Part shown: positions 35,491-43,665 of the stretch, piece after piece
Layout of the letters: each line of letters starts with the position of its first letter
How positions within the stretch are numbered: the first letter of the stretch is position 1
Origin: Flagellimonas pacifica
Lineage (GTDB): Bacteria > Bacteroidota > Bacteroidia > Flavobacteriales > Flavobacteriaceae
DNA length: 64,000 nucleotides
NCBI RefSeq assembly: GCF_900215465.1
Contig: NZ_OBEH01000004.1
Coordinates: 426,359-490,358 of the forward strand
Direction of reading: 5' to 3'
The notes under the pieces: generated by a model
What the model was told of the DNA's origin: nothing
The model's database searches: none
The model's input: only the letters and a program-made list of their open reading frames with translations
Program-made: the position numbers and the translations under genes

Positions 35491-35949
35491 GCTTTTGTTT
35501 TTTATTATCGTTGTTGTAAATGACCTCTTTTGCATTATTGTCAATAAAGCTGCCACAATGATTAAGTTCTTCCCTATGTACTGCCCTAAAAGCGTAGGCA
35601 CCAAAGGTGCATCTTGAAAGGATTCGGAAGGAAAAAGTAACAGGGGTGCAAAAGTCAGAGCCATATGAAATAAGGCAACCATTGTTGTGGTTCTTCTCCA
35701 AATATTAAACAATAGAAAAACGCCAATACATACCTCCATAATGGCTAACAAAAAAATAGAAAGGGAATCTGGTAAAATACCAAATGTCAATTCACGAATG
35801 GTATTGATTGCCAAACCTTCTGCCGGGCTAAGGCTTGGAAAAAATTTCAGGCTTCCAAACCACAAATACACCACTCCAATACTCATTGCCAACATATTTG
35901 GCTGTACTTTTTTCTTTACATTTTCAAATATGGCCTTGATCATCATCAT
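35488..35949 (-). CDS. DoxX-like small membrane protein
   Basis: A 153-residue protein with four hydrophobic segments. The pattern MSIGVVYLWFGSLKFFPSLSPAEGLA followed by SIFLLAIMEVCIGVFLLFN resembles DoxX/DUF417-type membrane proteins, which are poorly understood and sometimes tied to redox or thiol metabolism. Its start overlaps the end of ccoI by 26 bp, so it is translated with the copper pump. Its stop codon lies within the FNR-type palindrome that serves ccoS. The role in cbb3 assembly, if any, is inferred only from position. Confidence 0.72.
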   Translation of the reverse strand: MMMIKAIFENVKKKVQPNMLAMSIGVVYLWFGSLKFFPSLSPAEGLAINTIRELTFGILPDSLSIFLLAIMEVCIGVFLLFNIWRRTTTMVALFHMALTFAPLLLFPSESFQDAPLVPTLLGQYIGKNLIIVAALLTIMQKRSFTTTIIKNKS

Positions 35950-38341
35950 TTCGTCTTTCCTTATTTGGTTTGGCTAGTTTTCTTGCAAGCAAGTTGGTCA
36001 TCAATGTTGTAAAAACCACAATACTGATAGAGCTCAATGGCATTAAAATGGCAGCCACAACAGGTTGTAACTGACCAGTGACGGCAAAGTATAACCCCAC
36101 AAGGTTATAGCAAAGAGAAAGCAAAAAACTCATCTTGATTATTTGAATGGACTTTTGCGATAACTTTACAAAAATGGGTAGTTTGGTAAGTTTTGAAGCG
36201 TCCAAAATCCCATCACAAGCGGGTGAAAAAACATTGATATCTTCTGAAACGGAAATTCCTACGTCACTTTGGGCCAATGCACCGGCGTCGTTGAGTCCAT
36301 CACCTACCATGAGCACACTATGCCTGTTCTGCAGTTGTTTTATATAATCCAACTTATCTTTAGGTTTTTGATCAAACAACAATGCTGTTTTTTTAGGCAG
36401 TTTTCGTTGCAATCTTTTTCTTTCGCCATCATTGTCCCCAGAAAGAATCCCAATCTCCATTGACCTTCCCAATTCTTCAAATAACACATCAACACCTTCC
36501 CTGTAGCTGTTTTTGAAAACAAATCGCCCTTTATAGTCTTCATCTGCATTTATAAATACCGATGTATTCTCCTGTGAAACAGTTCCATCTTTGCCCACAT
36601 AAGTTGCAGATCCCAATTTAATGCTATGTCCATTCATTCTTCCCTCAATTCCCATACCCGTATGTTCCTGGAATTCATCAAGAGTTTCAATATCATTGGA
36701 CTTAAGAATGTTATATAGAGATCTGCTCAAAGGATGGTTGGAAGCTCTAAGGGTAGTCTTCAGCAATTTTGTTTCTTCATTGTTCAATGCTACACCTTCA
36801 TAGGTTATAGTTTCTTTTTTTGAAGAGGTAATTGTCCCTGTTTTGTCAAAAATTGCAGTATCTACTTTAGCCAATCGCTCTATTACATTGGCATTTTTTA
36901 GATAGAACTTGTGTTTCCCAAATATGCGAAGCATATTACCCAAGGTAAACGGCGCTGCAAGTGCTATGGCACATGGACAAGCAATAATCAAAACGGCTGT
37001 AAATACGTTAAGAGCCATGCTAGGCATATAAAACAACCAAAAAATACTCGATATAATGGCAATACTCAAAACAGCAGTGGTAAATCGCTTACCTATACTA
37101 TCTGTCAAAGATTGAAAAGCTGAGACCTTGTCTTTCTGAAAAACGGAATTGCCCCATAATTGGGTCAAATAACTTTGGGATACTGATTTTAACACCTCCA
37201 CCTCCAAAACCCCAGAAAGTTGTTTGCCCCCTGCAAAAAGTTTATCTCCCGAGTTCTTGAAAATAGCCTGTGATTCTCCAGTAACAAAACTATAGTCAAT
37301 TTCCGCCGTACCTTTTATCAAAATACAGTCAACGGGAATGATCTCTTGGTTCCTTATCAAGATTCGATCTCCTTGTTGGATTTTATATACCTGAACATTC
37401 TCCTCTTCTCTTTCGGCATCCAATCGTGTTACCGCAATAGGGAAATACGATTTATAATCCCTCTCAAACGAAAGAAAGGAATATGTTTTTTGTTGAAAAT
37501 ATTTTCCAAGCAACAGAAAGAACACTAATCCGGTGAGGCTGTCAAAAAACCCAGACCCCAAATCAAAGATTATATCAATGGTACTTCTTAAAAACAAAGT
37601 CAAGATACCCAAGGCTATGGGCACATCAATATTTAATAATTTAGAACGCAGGCCTTTTATGGCCGATACAAAATAATCCTGGGCCGCATAAAACACCACT
37701 GGCAGGGAAAAAGCGAACATCAACCATCGAAATACTTGTTTGTATTGTTCCAACCAAAATTCCTCTACTTCAAAATATTCCGGAAAGGACAACAACATAA
37801 CATTACCAAAGGTAAAGCCCGCAACTCCTAGTTTATAAATAAGGGAACGATCTACTTTACCATCCTTTTTACCGTATTCTTCCAAAGAAATATAAGGTTC
37901 ATAACCAATACTGCTCAAAAGCAATACAAGCGTCCTCAGAGAAAAATTATCGGTTTTATAGGTAACCCGGATGGTCTTCTTTGGAAAGTTTACCTGGGAG
38001 TTTGAGATAGAGGAATGTAATCTATTCAGATTTTCCAAAACCCAGATACATGAACTACAATGAATAGTGGGAATACTTAAATTAACAACCTGAACTCCTT
38101 CTTCATCAAATTCAATAAGCTTGGAGGCAATATCCTTGTTATCCAGAAAGTCGTACTTCTTTTGTACCTCATTTGGGGTAGTACCCGCCCTTGCTTCTAT
38201 CTCATAGAAATTTGACAGACCATTGGTAGTGAAGATTTCATAGACCGTTTTACAACCGTTACAGCAAAAGTTTTTTTCATCAAAACTTATGCGACCACTG
38301 TCACAATTATCACCACAATGATAACATGTCATGTTTGTCAT
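35924..38341 (-). CDS. ccoI: Copper-translocating P-type ATPase CcoI (FixI)
   Basis: P1B-type ATPase of 805 residues supplying copper to cbb3 oxidase. The N-terminus has a Cys-rich metal-binding domain (CYHCGDNC with CCNGC, about 5-30) that is specific to CcoI-like pumps. A heavy-metal-associated domain follows, with IHCSSC near residue 93. CPCAIALAAPF is the membrane copper motif, DKTGT the phosphorylation site, and GDGLNDAGAL the hinge. The gene is divergent from the FNR-type regulator, with one FNR-type site between them serving both. The DoxX-like gene overlaps its 3' end. Confidence 0.94.
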   Translation of the reverse strand: MTNMTCYHCGDNCDSGRISFDEKNFCCNGCKTVYEIFTTNGLSNFYEIEARAGTTPNEVQKKYDFLDNKDIASKLIEFDEEGVQVVNLSIPTIHCSSCIWVLENLNRLHSSISNSQVNFPKKTIRVTYKTDNFSLRTLVLLLSSIGYEPYISLEEYGKKDGKVDRSLIYKLGVAGFTFGNVMLLSFPEYFEVEEFWLEQYKQVFRWLMFAFSLPVVFYAAQDYFVSAIKGLRSKLLNIDVPIALGILTLFLRSTIDIIFDLGSGFFDSLTGLVFFLLLGKYFQQKTYSFLSFERDYKSYFPIAVTRLDAEREEENVQVYKIQQGDRILIRNQEIIPVDCILIKGTAEIDYSFVTGESQAIFKNSGDKLFAGGKQLSGVLEVEVLKSVSQSYLTQLWGNSVFQKDKVSAFQSLTDSIGKRFTTAVLSIAIISSIFWLFYMPSMALNVFTAVLIIACPCAIALAAPFTLGNMLRIFGKHKFYLKNANVIERLAKVDTAIFDKTGTITSSKKETITYEGVALNNEETKLLKTTLRASNHPLSRSLYNILKSNDIETLDEFQEHTGMGIEGRMNGHSIKLGSATYVGKDGTVSQENTSVFINADEDYKGRFVFKNSYREGVDVLFEELGRSMEIGILSGDNDGERKRLQRKLPKKTALLFDQKPKDKLDYIKQLQNRHSVLMVGDGLNDAGALAQSDVGISVSEDINVFSPACDGILDASKLTKLPIFVKLSQKSIQIIKMSFLLSLCYNLVGLYFAVTGQLQPVVAAILMPLSSISIVVFTTLMTNLLARKLAKPNKERRNDDDQGHI

Positions 38342-38362
38342 TTACATTTGCTTTACCCAAGA

Positions 38363-38405
38363 CAAAGTTGAAGTACAATCCTTATTTAAAATATGATATT
38401 TATCA
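38363..38405 (-). promoter_or_regulatory. FNR-type class II promoter of ccoI
   Basis: The palindrome TGATATTTATCA at 38394-38405 is followed on the minus strand after exactly 23 bp by CAACTTTG (38370 to 38363), one mismatch from TAnnTTTG. The ccoI ATG is at 38341. The same palindrome serves the regulator gene on the other side. Confidence 0.7.
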
Positions 38406-38436
38406 GTTTCCGTTCAAGACTTAAGAGGTAATTTTG
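38394..38436 (+). promoter_or_regulatory. FNR-type class II promoter of the regulator gene (autoregulation)
   Basis: The palindrome TGATATTTATCA at 38394-38405, a 23-bp spacer and an exact TAATTTTG at 38429-38436. The inferred transcription start near 38443 excludes the in-frame TTG at 38434 as a start codon and leaves the ATG at 38461. Confidence 0.77.
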
Positions 38437-38460
38437 CCATATCAGGTAAATCAATCGATT

Positions 38461-39150
38461 ATGGAGAGTAGGTGTGAAAGTTGTATCATCAGGCAGTTTA
38501 ACTCCCTCAGAGCCATGAGCAAAGAGGAATTAAAGGAAGTATCAGACTCCAAAACCATAAAAAAGGTAAAGAAAGGGGATCCACTTTTTGAAGAAGGTGA
38601 TAAACTTAACGGGGTCTATTGTGTTCGAAACGGGGTTTCCAAGCTTTCAAAACTTAGTGCCAATGGCAAGGATCAAATTGTAAAATTGGCCACAAAAGGG
38701 GAAGTTATTGGGCAACGCTCTGTTATTTCTGAAGAATCTGCAAACCTGTCTGCCATTGCCGTTAATGATATGGAGGTTTGCTTTATTCCAAAAGAGACCA
38801 TTATAAATACACTGCAAAAAAACCCCAACTTTACTTTAGAGGTATTGCGCCATATGGCACATGACCTTAAAGAAGCTGATGATGTTATTGTCAATATTTC
38901 ACAAAAAACCGTAAAGCAACGTATTGCAGAAGCTTTTCTTTATCTTAAAAACAACTTTGGCGAAGACGAAGAAGGCTTTTTAGCCTTGACACTTTCGAGG
39001 GAAGATATTTCCAATGTTGTTGGTACTGCTACAGAGTCCGCTATCCGAATCATTTCAGAGTTCAAGAAAAAAGGTCTCATCCATGCATCAGGCAAGAAAA
39101 TTGGAATCAAGGATGAACGTAAACTTCAAGAGCTGGTGGAGGGTTTCTAA
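38461..39150 (+). CDS. FNR-type Crp family transcriptional regulator
   Basis: A 229-residue regulator with an N-terminal cyclic-nucleotide-like sensor domain, a dimer helix (about 122-150) and a winged helix-turn-helix (about 150-229). The start RCESC aligns with the HCQDC of E. coli FNR, giving C5 and C8. EVCFIPKET places C107 at the position of FNR Cys122. The third N-terminal FNR cysteine (C29) is replaced by Asn14; C54 is extra. An oxygen-sensitive Fe-S cluster is therefore likely but not certain. In the recognition helix (TESAIR), E192 and R196 match the FNR glutamate and arginine that read TGA. The frame is open from a TTG at 38434, but that lies inside the -7 element. Confidence 0.88.
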   Translation: MESRCESCIIRQFNSLRAMSKEELKEVSDSKTIKKVKKGDPLFEEGDKLNGVYCVRNGVSKLSKLSANGKDQIVKLATKGEVIGQRSVISEESANLSAIAVNDMEVCFIPKETIINTLQKNPNFTLEVLRHMAHDLKEADDVIVNISQKTVKQRIAEAFLYLKNNFGEDEEGFLALTLSREDISNVVGTATESAIRIISEFKKKGLIHASGKKIGIKDERKLQELVEGF

Positions 39151-39169
39151 ATCCAACTTTTTAAAAAGC

Positions 39170-39212
39170 TGATAATTGTCATAGTATTCCCTTTGACATA
39201 GGACTAATTTTA
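39170..39212 (+). promoter_or_regulatory. FNR-type class II promoter of the third usp gene
   Basis: The palindrome TGATAATTGTCA at 39170-39181, a 23-bp spacer and TAATTTTA at 39205-39212. The stretch TAGGACTAATTTT is also found at the hemN promoter. The gene starts at 39234. Confidence 0.72.
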
Positions 39213-39233
39213 TTCCATCTTATTTTTACTCGG

Positions 39234-40142
39234 ATGCAAAAAATTTTAATACCTACGGATTTTTCAGAGAATGCATGGAATGCGATTGACTATGCCATGC
39301 AATTGTTCCGAAACAAAAAATGCACCTTTTACTTACTCAATACATATACTCCTGTTATACCTAGCAGCAGATTCATGGCAAAGATGATTGATGGGGTGCG
39401 AATAGTGGACGCTGTCAGAAACTCTTCTGAAGAAGGGCTACAAAAAACCGTAGACCGTATTAAAAGTAAGTTCAGAAATACAAAACATAGTTTTGAAACC
39501 TTCTCTTCTTTCAATCTTTTGGTTGAGGAAGTAAAAGACCTAGTTGATCAACATAAAATAGATTTGGTAATAACCGGTACTAAGGGAGCTTCTGGCATTG
39601 ACGAAGTTTTTATGGGCAGTAATACAGTTCGTATTATTAAAAGCATTAAAAAATGCCCGGTTTTGGCCATTCCACAACATTTTGATTTTATTACGCCCAC
39701 TGAGATAGCTTTCGCAACTGATTTCAATCGTTTTTACACAGCCTCTGAACTAAACCCATTGTTGGAGCTTGCCAATATGTTCCAAGCTACCATTCGTATC
39801 GTACATGTGCAATATGGAATTAAAGCCTTATCTGAATTACAACAGTTCAACCTTAATATGCTCAGGAGGTATTTGAATGGCACGGAACATTATGTGCATA
39901 CCGTTTCAGAGCTTCATTCCGTTTCGCAGACACTTGAAATGTTTTCAGAGGAATTGGACATTCATTTACTTGCCCTGCTGAACTATCAGCATAGCTATAT
40001 GGAAAAAATGACCCGGGAGCCCATTGTAAAGAGAACGGCCTTTCATACACAAATCCCATTATTAGTTATTCCTGAATTGGGAATGGACGGGACTTCCAAC
40101 AAGCCCGAAGAAAAAGAAAAGGAAAAAGCTGTTTCACGCTGA
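39234..40142 (+). CDS. Universal stress protein, tandem UspA domains
   Basis: A 302-residue cytoplasmic protein. The first UspA domain (1-145) begins QKILIPTDFSENAWNAIDYA and has DLVITGTKGASGIDEVFMGSNTVRII, an intact nucleotide-binding motif. The second domain (about 155-280) begins EIAFATDFN and is diverged at its C-terminal glycine motif. A charged Glu/Lys tail closes the protein. It lies directly downstream of the FNR-type regulator but has its own FNR-type promoter. Confidence 0.9.
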   Translation: MQKILIPTDFSENAWNAIDYAMQLFRNKKCTFYLLNTYTPVIPSSRFMAKMIDGVRIVDAVRNSSEEGLQKTVDRIKSKFRNTKHSFETFSSFNLLVEEVKDLVDQHKIDLVITGTKGASGIDEVFMGSNTVRIIKSIKKCPVLAIPQHFDFITPTEIAFATDFNRFYTASELNPLLELANMFQATIRIVHVQYGIKALSELQQFNLNMLRRYLNGTEHYVHTVSELHSVSQTLEMFSEELDIHLLALLNYQHSYMEKMTREPIVKRTAFHTQIPLLVIPELGMDGTSNKPEEKEKEKAVSR

Positions 40143-40233
40143 AAATAAACCCATTTATTCCTTTGGAAAAAATGGTGATTTAAATTGCCATTCACTTCCT
40201 ATCTTTATACAGTTCATGGTATAAGGTAATTTG

Positions 40234-41169
40234 ATGGATAAATCTGAATTTATTGAATGTCACAAAAGAATAAAGCCCTTTATTCATAATACCCCCGTGC
40301 TAACCTCGCACCTTATTGATGAAATGGTTGGTGCCTCTATTTTTTTTAAATGCGAGAATTTTCAAAAAATGGGGGCATTTAAAATGCGCGGAGCCACCAA
40401 TGCCATCATGCTATTATCTCATGAACAAAGACAAAAAGGGGTAGTTACACATTCCTCTGGAAATTTTGCTCAAGCACTTTCACTCGCCGCCAAAAGTTTA
40501 GGGGTAAAAGCTTTTATTGTAATGCCTTCCAACGCGCCACAGGTTAAAAAAGATGCCGTTAAAGGTTATGGAGGCATTGTCATAGAGTGTGAGCCAACTC
40601 TTAAGGCTCGTCAAAGTGAATCAAAATCTCTTCAGGAAAAAGAAGGGGCCACGTTCATACACCCTTCCAATGATGACAATGTAATAGTAGGACAGGGTAC
40701 CGCATGTAAGGAACTATTGGAAAAGCATCCAGGCTTGGATTATGTGTTTGCTCCTGTAGGTGGTGGCGGACTGATTGCAGGAACTGCATTGGCAGCTAAG
40801 TATTTTGGCTATAATTGCAAAGTGGTTGGAGGCGAGCCCTATGAAGTTGATGATGCATACAGATCCATGTTAAGTGGGATAATTGAAACCAACAAAACCA
40901 CCAATACTATTGCTGATGGCCTAAAGACCCAATTGGGAGATAGAAACTTTCCTATCATCCAAAAACATGTACATTCCATTACTAGGGTTGCCGAAGATGA
41001 AATATTATACGCCATGCGAATGATATGGGAGCGTTTAAAGATTGTATGCGAACCATCTTCTGCAGTAGCATTTGCAGCGGTCATAAAGGAAAAAAACCTA
41101 ATAGCAGGAAAAAAAATTGGTATAATCATTTCGGGAGGGAATGTTGATTTAGGGATTTTGCCCTTTTAA
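40234..41169 (+). CDS. Threonine/serine dehydratase (PLP fold type II)
   Basis: PLP enzyme of 311 residues similar to catabolic threonine dehydratase and serine racemase. FKCENFQKMGAFKMRGA near residue 39-55 holds the PLP lysine. HSSGNFAQALSLAA near 80-93 is the asparagine loop that holds the cofactor ring, and GGGGLIAG near 174-181 binds the phosphate. There is no C-terminal regulatory ACT domain, which favours a catabolic enzyme or a serine racemase over IlvA. The frame opens at a TTG (40231) directly before the ATG at 40234. It precedes a mutarotase and is 6 kb from a D-amino-acid cluster, so a racemase role is possible but unproven. Confidence 0.88.
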   Translation: MDKSEFIECHKRIKPFIHNTPVLTSHLIDEMVGASIFFKCENFQKMGAFKMRGATNAIMLLSHEQRQKGVVTHSSGNFAQALSLAAKSLGVKAFIVMPSNAPQVKKDAVKGYGGIVIECEPTLKARQSESKSLQEKEGATFIHPSNDDNVIVGQGTACKELLEKHPGLDYVFAPVGGGGLIAGTALAAKYFGYNCKVVGGEPYEVDDAYRSMLSGIIETNKTTNTIADGLKTQLGDRNFPIIQKHVHSITRVAEDEILYAMRMIWERLKIVCEPSSAVAFAAVIKEKNLIAGKKIGIIISGGNVDLGILPF

Positions 41170-41204
41170 AATACCATTATAGATTTCGAATAAAATGTAT
41201 TCTC

Positions 41205-42341
41205 ATGAACAACAAGATATTGATTATTATATTTTTATTCACGAGTATAATAGCAAAAGTACAAATGAATCTAAACAAAGAAATCAAGCTTATTGAGAAA
41301 ACAGCTTTTGAGAAAACAGTAGACGGTAAAAAAGTAGCCCTATACACTCTTAAAAATACTTCGGGCACTGTTTGTCAAATAACAAATTATGGCGGAAAAG
41401 TAGTATCCTTATGGGTTAAGGATAAAAGTGGCGTTTATGAGGATATTGTTCTGGGCCATTCAAACATTGATGATTTTCTGACCACCAAAGAAAAGTATTT
41501 TGGAGCATTGATAGGACGTTACGGAAACAGGATTGGGCAAGGCAAATTCTCTTTGGATGGAAAAGAATATACCTTGGCTACCAATAATGGGCAAAATCAC
41601 CTGCATGGAGGAAATAAGGGATACGATGCAGTAGTTTGGGATGCCAAGCAAGTAGATTCAAACACACTTGAGTTGGGCTATGTATCCAAACATATGGAAG
41701 AAGGTTATCCTGGCAACTTGACCATTAAGGTAAAATACCGATTAACTGATAAGAATGAGCTAAAAATAGAATATTGGGCCTCTACTGACCAATCAACCAT
41801 TGTAAATCTGACCCATCATTCCTTCTTCAATTTGAAAGGAGCTGGAAATGGAACCATCAATGACCATTTATTACAGATTAATGCAGCTTATTTTACCCCT
41901 GTAGATGAAGGATTGATTCCGACAGGCGAACTACTTGAAGTAGAAAACACATCTATGGACTTTCAAAAACTTACTTCTATTGGAGAACACGTGAATGAAG
42001 CATATGAGCAACTCCAATATGGATTGGGTTATGATCATAACTTTGTATTGAATCAAACCAAGGATGGACTAAATTTTGCCGCTAAAGTAGTCGAGCCCAT
42101 TTCTGGTAGGATTATGGAAGTATATACCAATGAACCCGGCCTACAATTTTATGGTGGTAACTTTTTAGATGGTTCGGTAACGGGGAAATATCACAAAAAA
42201 TATGACTATAGGACTGCATTTTGCTTGGAAACACAACATTTTCCAGATAGTCCTAACAAACCGCAATTTCCCACTACTAGATTAGACCCTAAAGAAGAAT
42301 ATTACTCCATTTGTGTTTATAAATTTTCAATTATGGAATAA
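41205..42341 (+). CDS. Exported aldose 1-epimerase (galactose mutarotase)
   Basis: A 378-residue mutarotase with an N-terminal hydrophobic signal segment (about 1-18), so it probably acts in the periplasm. GNRIGQGKFSLDG near 106, NHLHGG near 131-136, LTHHSFFNL near 200-208 with the catalytic histidine, and the C-terminal TAFCLETQHFPDSPN with the catalytic glutamate are all present. It interconverts alpha and beta anomers of sugars such as galactose or glucose. It is followed by a sialidase gene. A decayed, closely related copy is found at 55110-55358. Confidence 0.93.
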   Translation: MNNKILIIIFLFTSIIAKVQMNLNKEIKLIEKTAFEKTVDGKKVALYTLKNTSGTVCQITNYGGKVVSLWVKDKSGVYEDIVLGHSNIDDFLTTKEKYFGALIGRYGNRIGQGKFSLDGKEYTLATNNGQNHLHGGNKGYDAVVWDAKQVDSNTLELGYVSKHMEEGYPGNLTIKVKYRLTDKNELKIEYWASTDQSTIVNLTHHSFFNLKGAGNGTINDHLLQINAAYFTPVDEGLIPTGELLEVENTSMDFQKLTSIGEHVNEAYEQLQYGLGYDHNFVLNQTKDGLNFAAKVVEPISGRIMEVYTNEPGLQFYGGNFLDGSVTGKYHKKYDYRTAFCLETQHFPDSPNKPQFPTTRLDPKEEYYSICVYKFSIME

Positions 42342-42444
42342 TCAAAACCCATTTTTATCTTTTCAGAAGGAATTGATTTCATCAAACCGTGGGGTTTTAT
42401 TTTTGTAATTTCAATCTAAACCTTGAAAGGGAGATTAAGAGCGT

Positions 42445-42452
42445 TACTTTTT
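42445..42452 (+). promoter_or_regulatory. Candidate -7 element for the sialidase gene
   Basis: TACTTTTT differs from TAnnTTTG only in the last base, and TTG at 42423-42425 stands 19 bp upstream as a -33 element. The ATG at 42478 is 25 bp downstream. Confidence 0.35.
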
Positions 42453-42477
42453 GTTACCAACTTATTTAATATAAACA

Positions 42478-43605
42478 ATGAAAATATTGTTTGCCATATT
42501 TTTTTGGGTGTTCATGACTGTGGGCTACTCACAGAATTCAAAAATGCCTGTTAAGGATGATTCCCTAAAGTTCACAAATTTGTTTGACACCAAATTGAAG
42601 CCTAGTGTTTCTTGCTATAGAATACCTGCTATGGTAACCGCACCAAACGGAGATTTAATAGTTGCCATTGACGAAAGGGTACCTTCTTGTGGTGACTTAA
42701 AATGGAACAATGACATCAATATTGTTGGGCGACGCAGCACAGACAATGGAAAATCTTGGTCCAACATTGAGACTATCGCAGATTACCCTATAGGTAAATC
42801 GGCTTCTGACCCATCCATGATTGTTGACAAGATTACAGGAACCATATTTCTTTTCTTTAATTACATGGATTTGGACAATGAAAAGGACATCTATTACCTT
42901 ATGGTCACAAAAAGTTTTGACAATGGTAAAACCTGGAGCCCCCCAATTGATATTACCCCCCAAATTTCAAAGCCCTATTGGCATAAGGATTTTAAGTTCA
43001 TTACCTCAGGCAGGGGAATTCAAACAAACTCTGGAAAACTATTGCATACCCTTGTGAACTTGGATAAGGGCCTTTATCTGTTTGGTAGTGACAACCATGG
43101 TGAAAATTGGCATTTAATTGACAACTCAATTATTCCGGGAGATGAATCCAAGGTTGTTCAACTGATAGATGACACTTGGATGGTTAATAGCCGAGTAAAT
43201 AACAAAGGATTAAGATTTGTCCATACCTCAGCGGATCAGGGTACAACATGGTTTTCAAAACCTGATTCAACCCTAATAGACCCAGGTTGCAATGCCAGTA
43301 TTATAAGATATACCAGTGTTAAGGACGGCGCCAACAAAAACCGGCTCCTATTTTCAAACGCAAAAATGGAGTCCGAGAGAACAAACCTGACCTTAAGGAT
43401 CAGTTATGATGAAGGAAAAACCTGGACAAAGGGCAAAACCATTTACACACAAGGTTCAGCCTACTCTTCGTTGAGCATTCTCTCCAATGGAAACATTGGA
43501 CTGTTCTTTGAAAAGGATGGTTATAAAGAAAATGTTTTTACCCAGTTTTCTTTGGAATGGCTGACTGATGGCAATGACAAACTCACTATCACTCCAAAAA
43601 AATAA
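42478..43605 (+). CDS. Exported sialidase-like glycosidase (GH33-type beta-propeller)
   Basis: A 375-residue exported protein with a signal peptide (1-18, ending GYSQ). CYRIPAMVTAPNGDLI near residue 41-56 is the sialidase RIP motif with the first arginine of the triad. Four Asp boxes of form S-x-D-x-G-x-T/S-W follow: STDNGKSW, SFDNGKTW, SADQGTTW and SYDEGKTW. The propeller would hydrolyse terminal sialic acid or a related acidic sugar. No sialic acid catabolic genes (nanA, nanE) are in the window. GH33 is the best fit, but a related exo-glycosidase with Asp boxes cannot be excluded. Confidence 0.87.
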   Translation: MKILFAIFFWVFMTVGYSQNSKMPVKDDSLKFTNLFDTKLKPSVSCYRIPAMVTAPNGDLIVAIDERVPSCGDLKWNNDINIVGRRSTDNGKSWSNIETIADYPIGKSASDPSMIVDKITGTIFLFFNYMDLDNEKDIYYLMVTKSFDNGKTWSPPIDITPQISKPYWHKDFKFITSGRGIQTNSGKLLHTLVNLDKGLYLFGSDNHGENWHLIDNSIIPGDESKVVQLIDDTWMVNSRVNNKGLRFVHTSADQGTTWFSKPDSTLIDPGCNASIIRYTSVKDGANKNRLLFSNAKMESERTNLTLRISYDEGKTWTKGKTIYTQGSAYSSLSILSNGNIGLFFEKDGYKENVFTQFSLEWLTDGNDKLTITPKK

Positions 43606-43665
43606 CTGCTCTAGGTCTCAATCACTGGGCACAATTTATAACACGCTTTAAGTCGATAATACTTT

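Noticed and set aside
38434-38460. TTG at 38434 as the start of the FNR-type regulator
   Set aside because: It is inside the -7 element TAATTTTG, so it would not be transcribed from this promoter; the ATG at 38461 gives the expected N-terminus.
42342-42477. TTGATTTCATCAA near 42376 as an FNR site
   Set aside because: The arms are 11 bp apart in register rather than 12, and no -7 box lies at the required distance.
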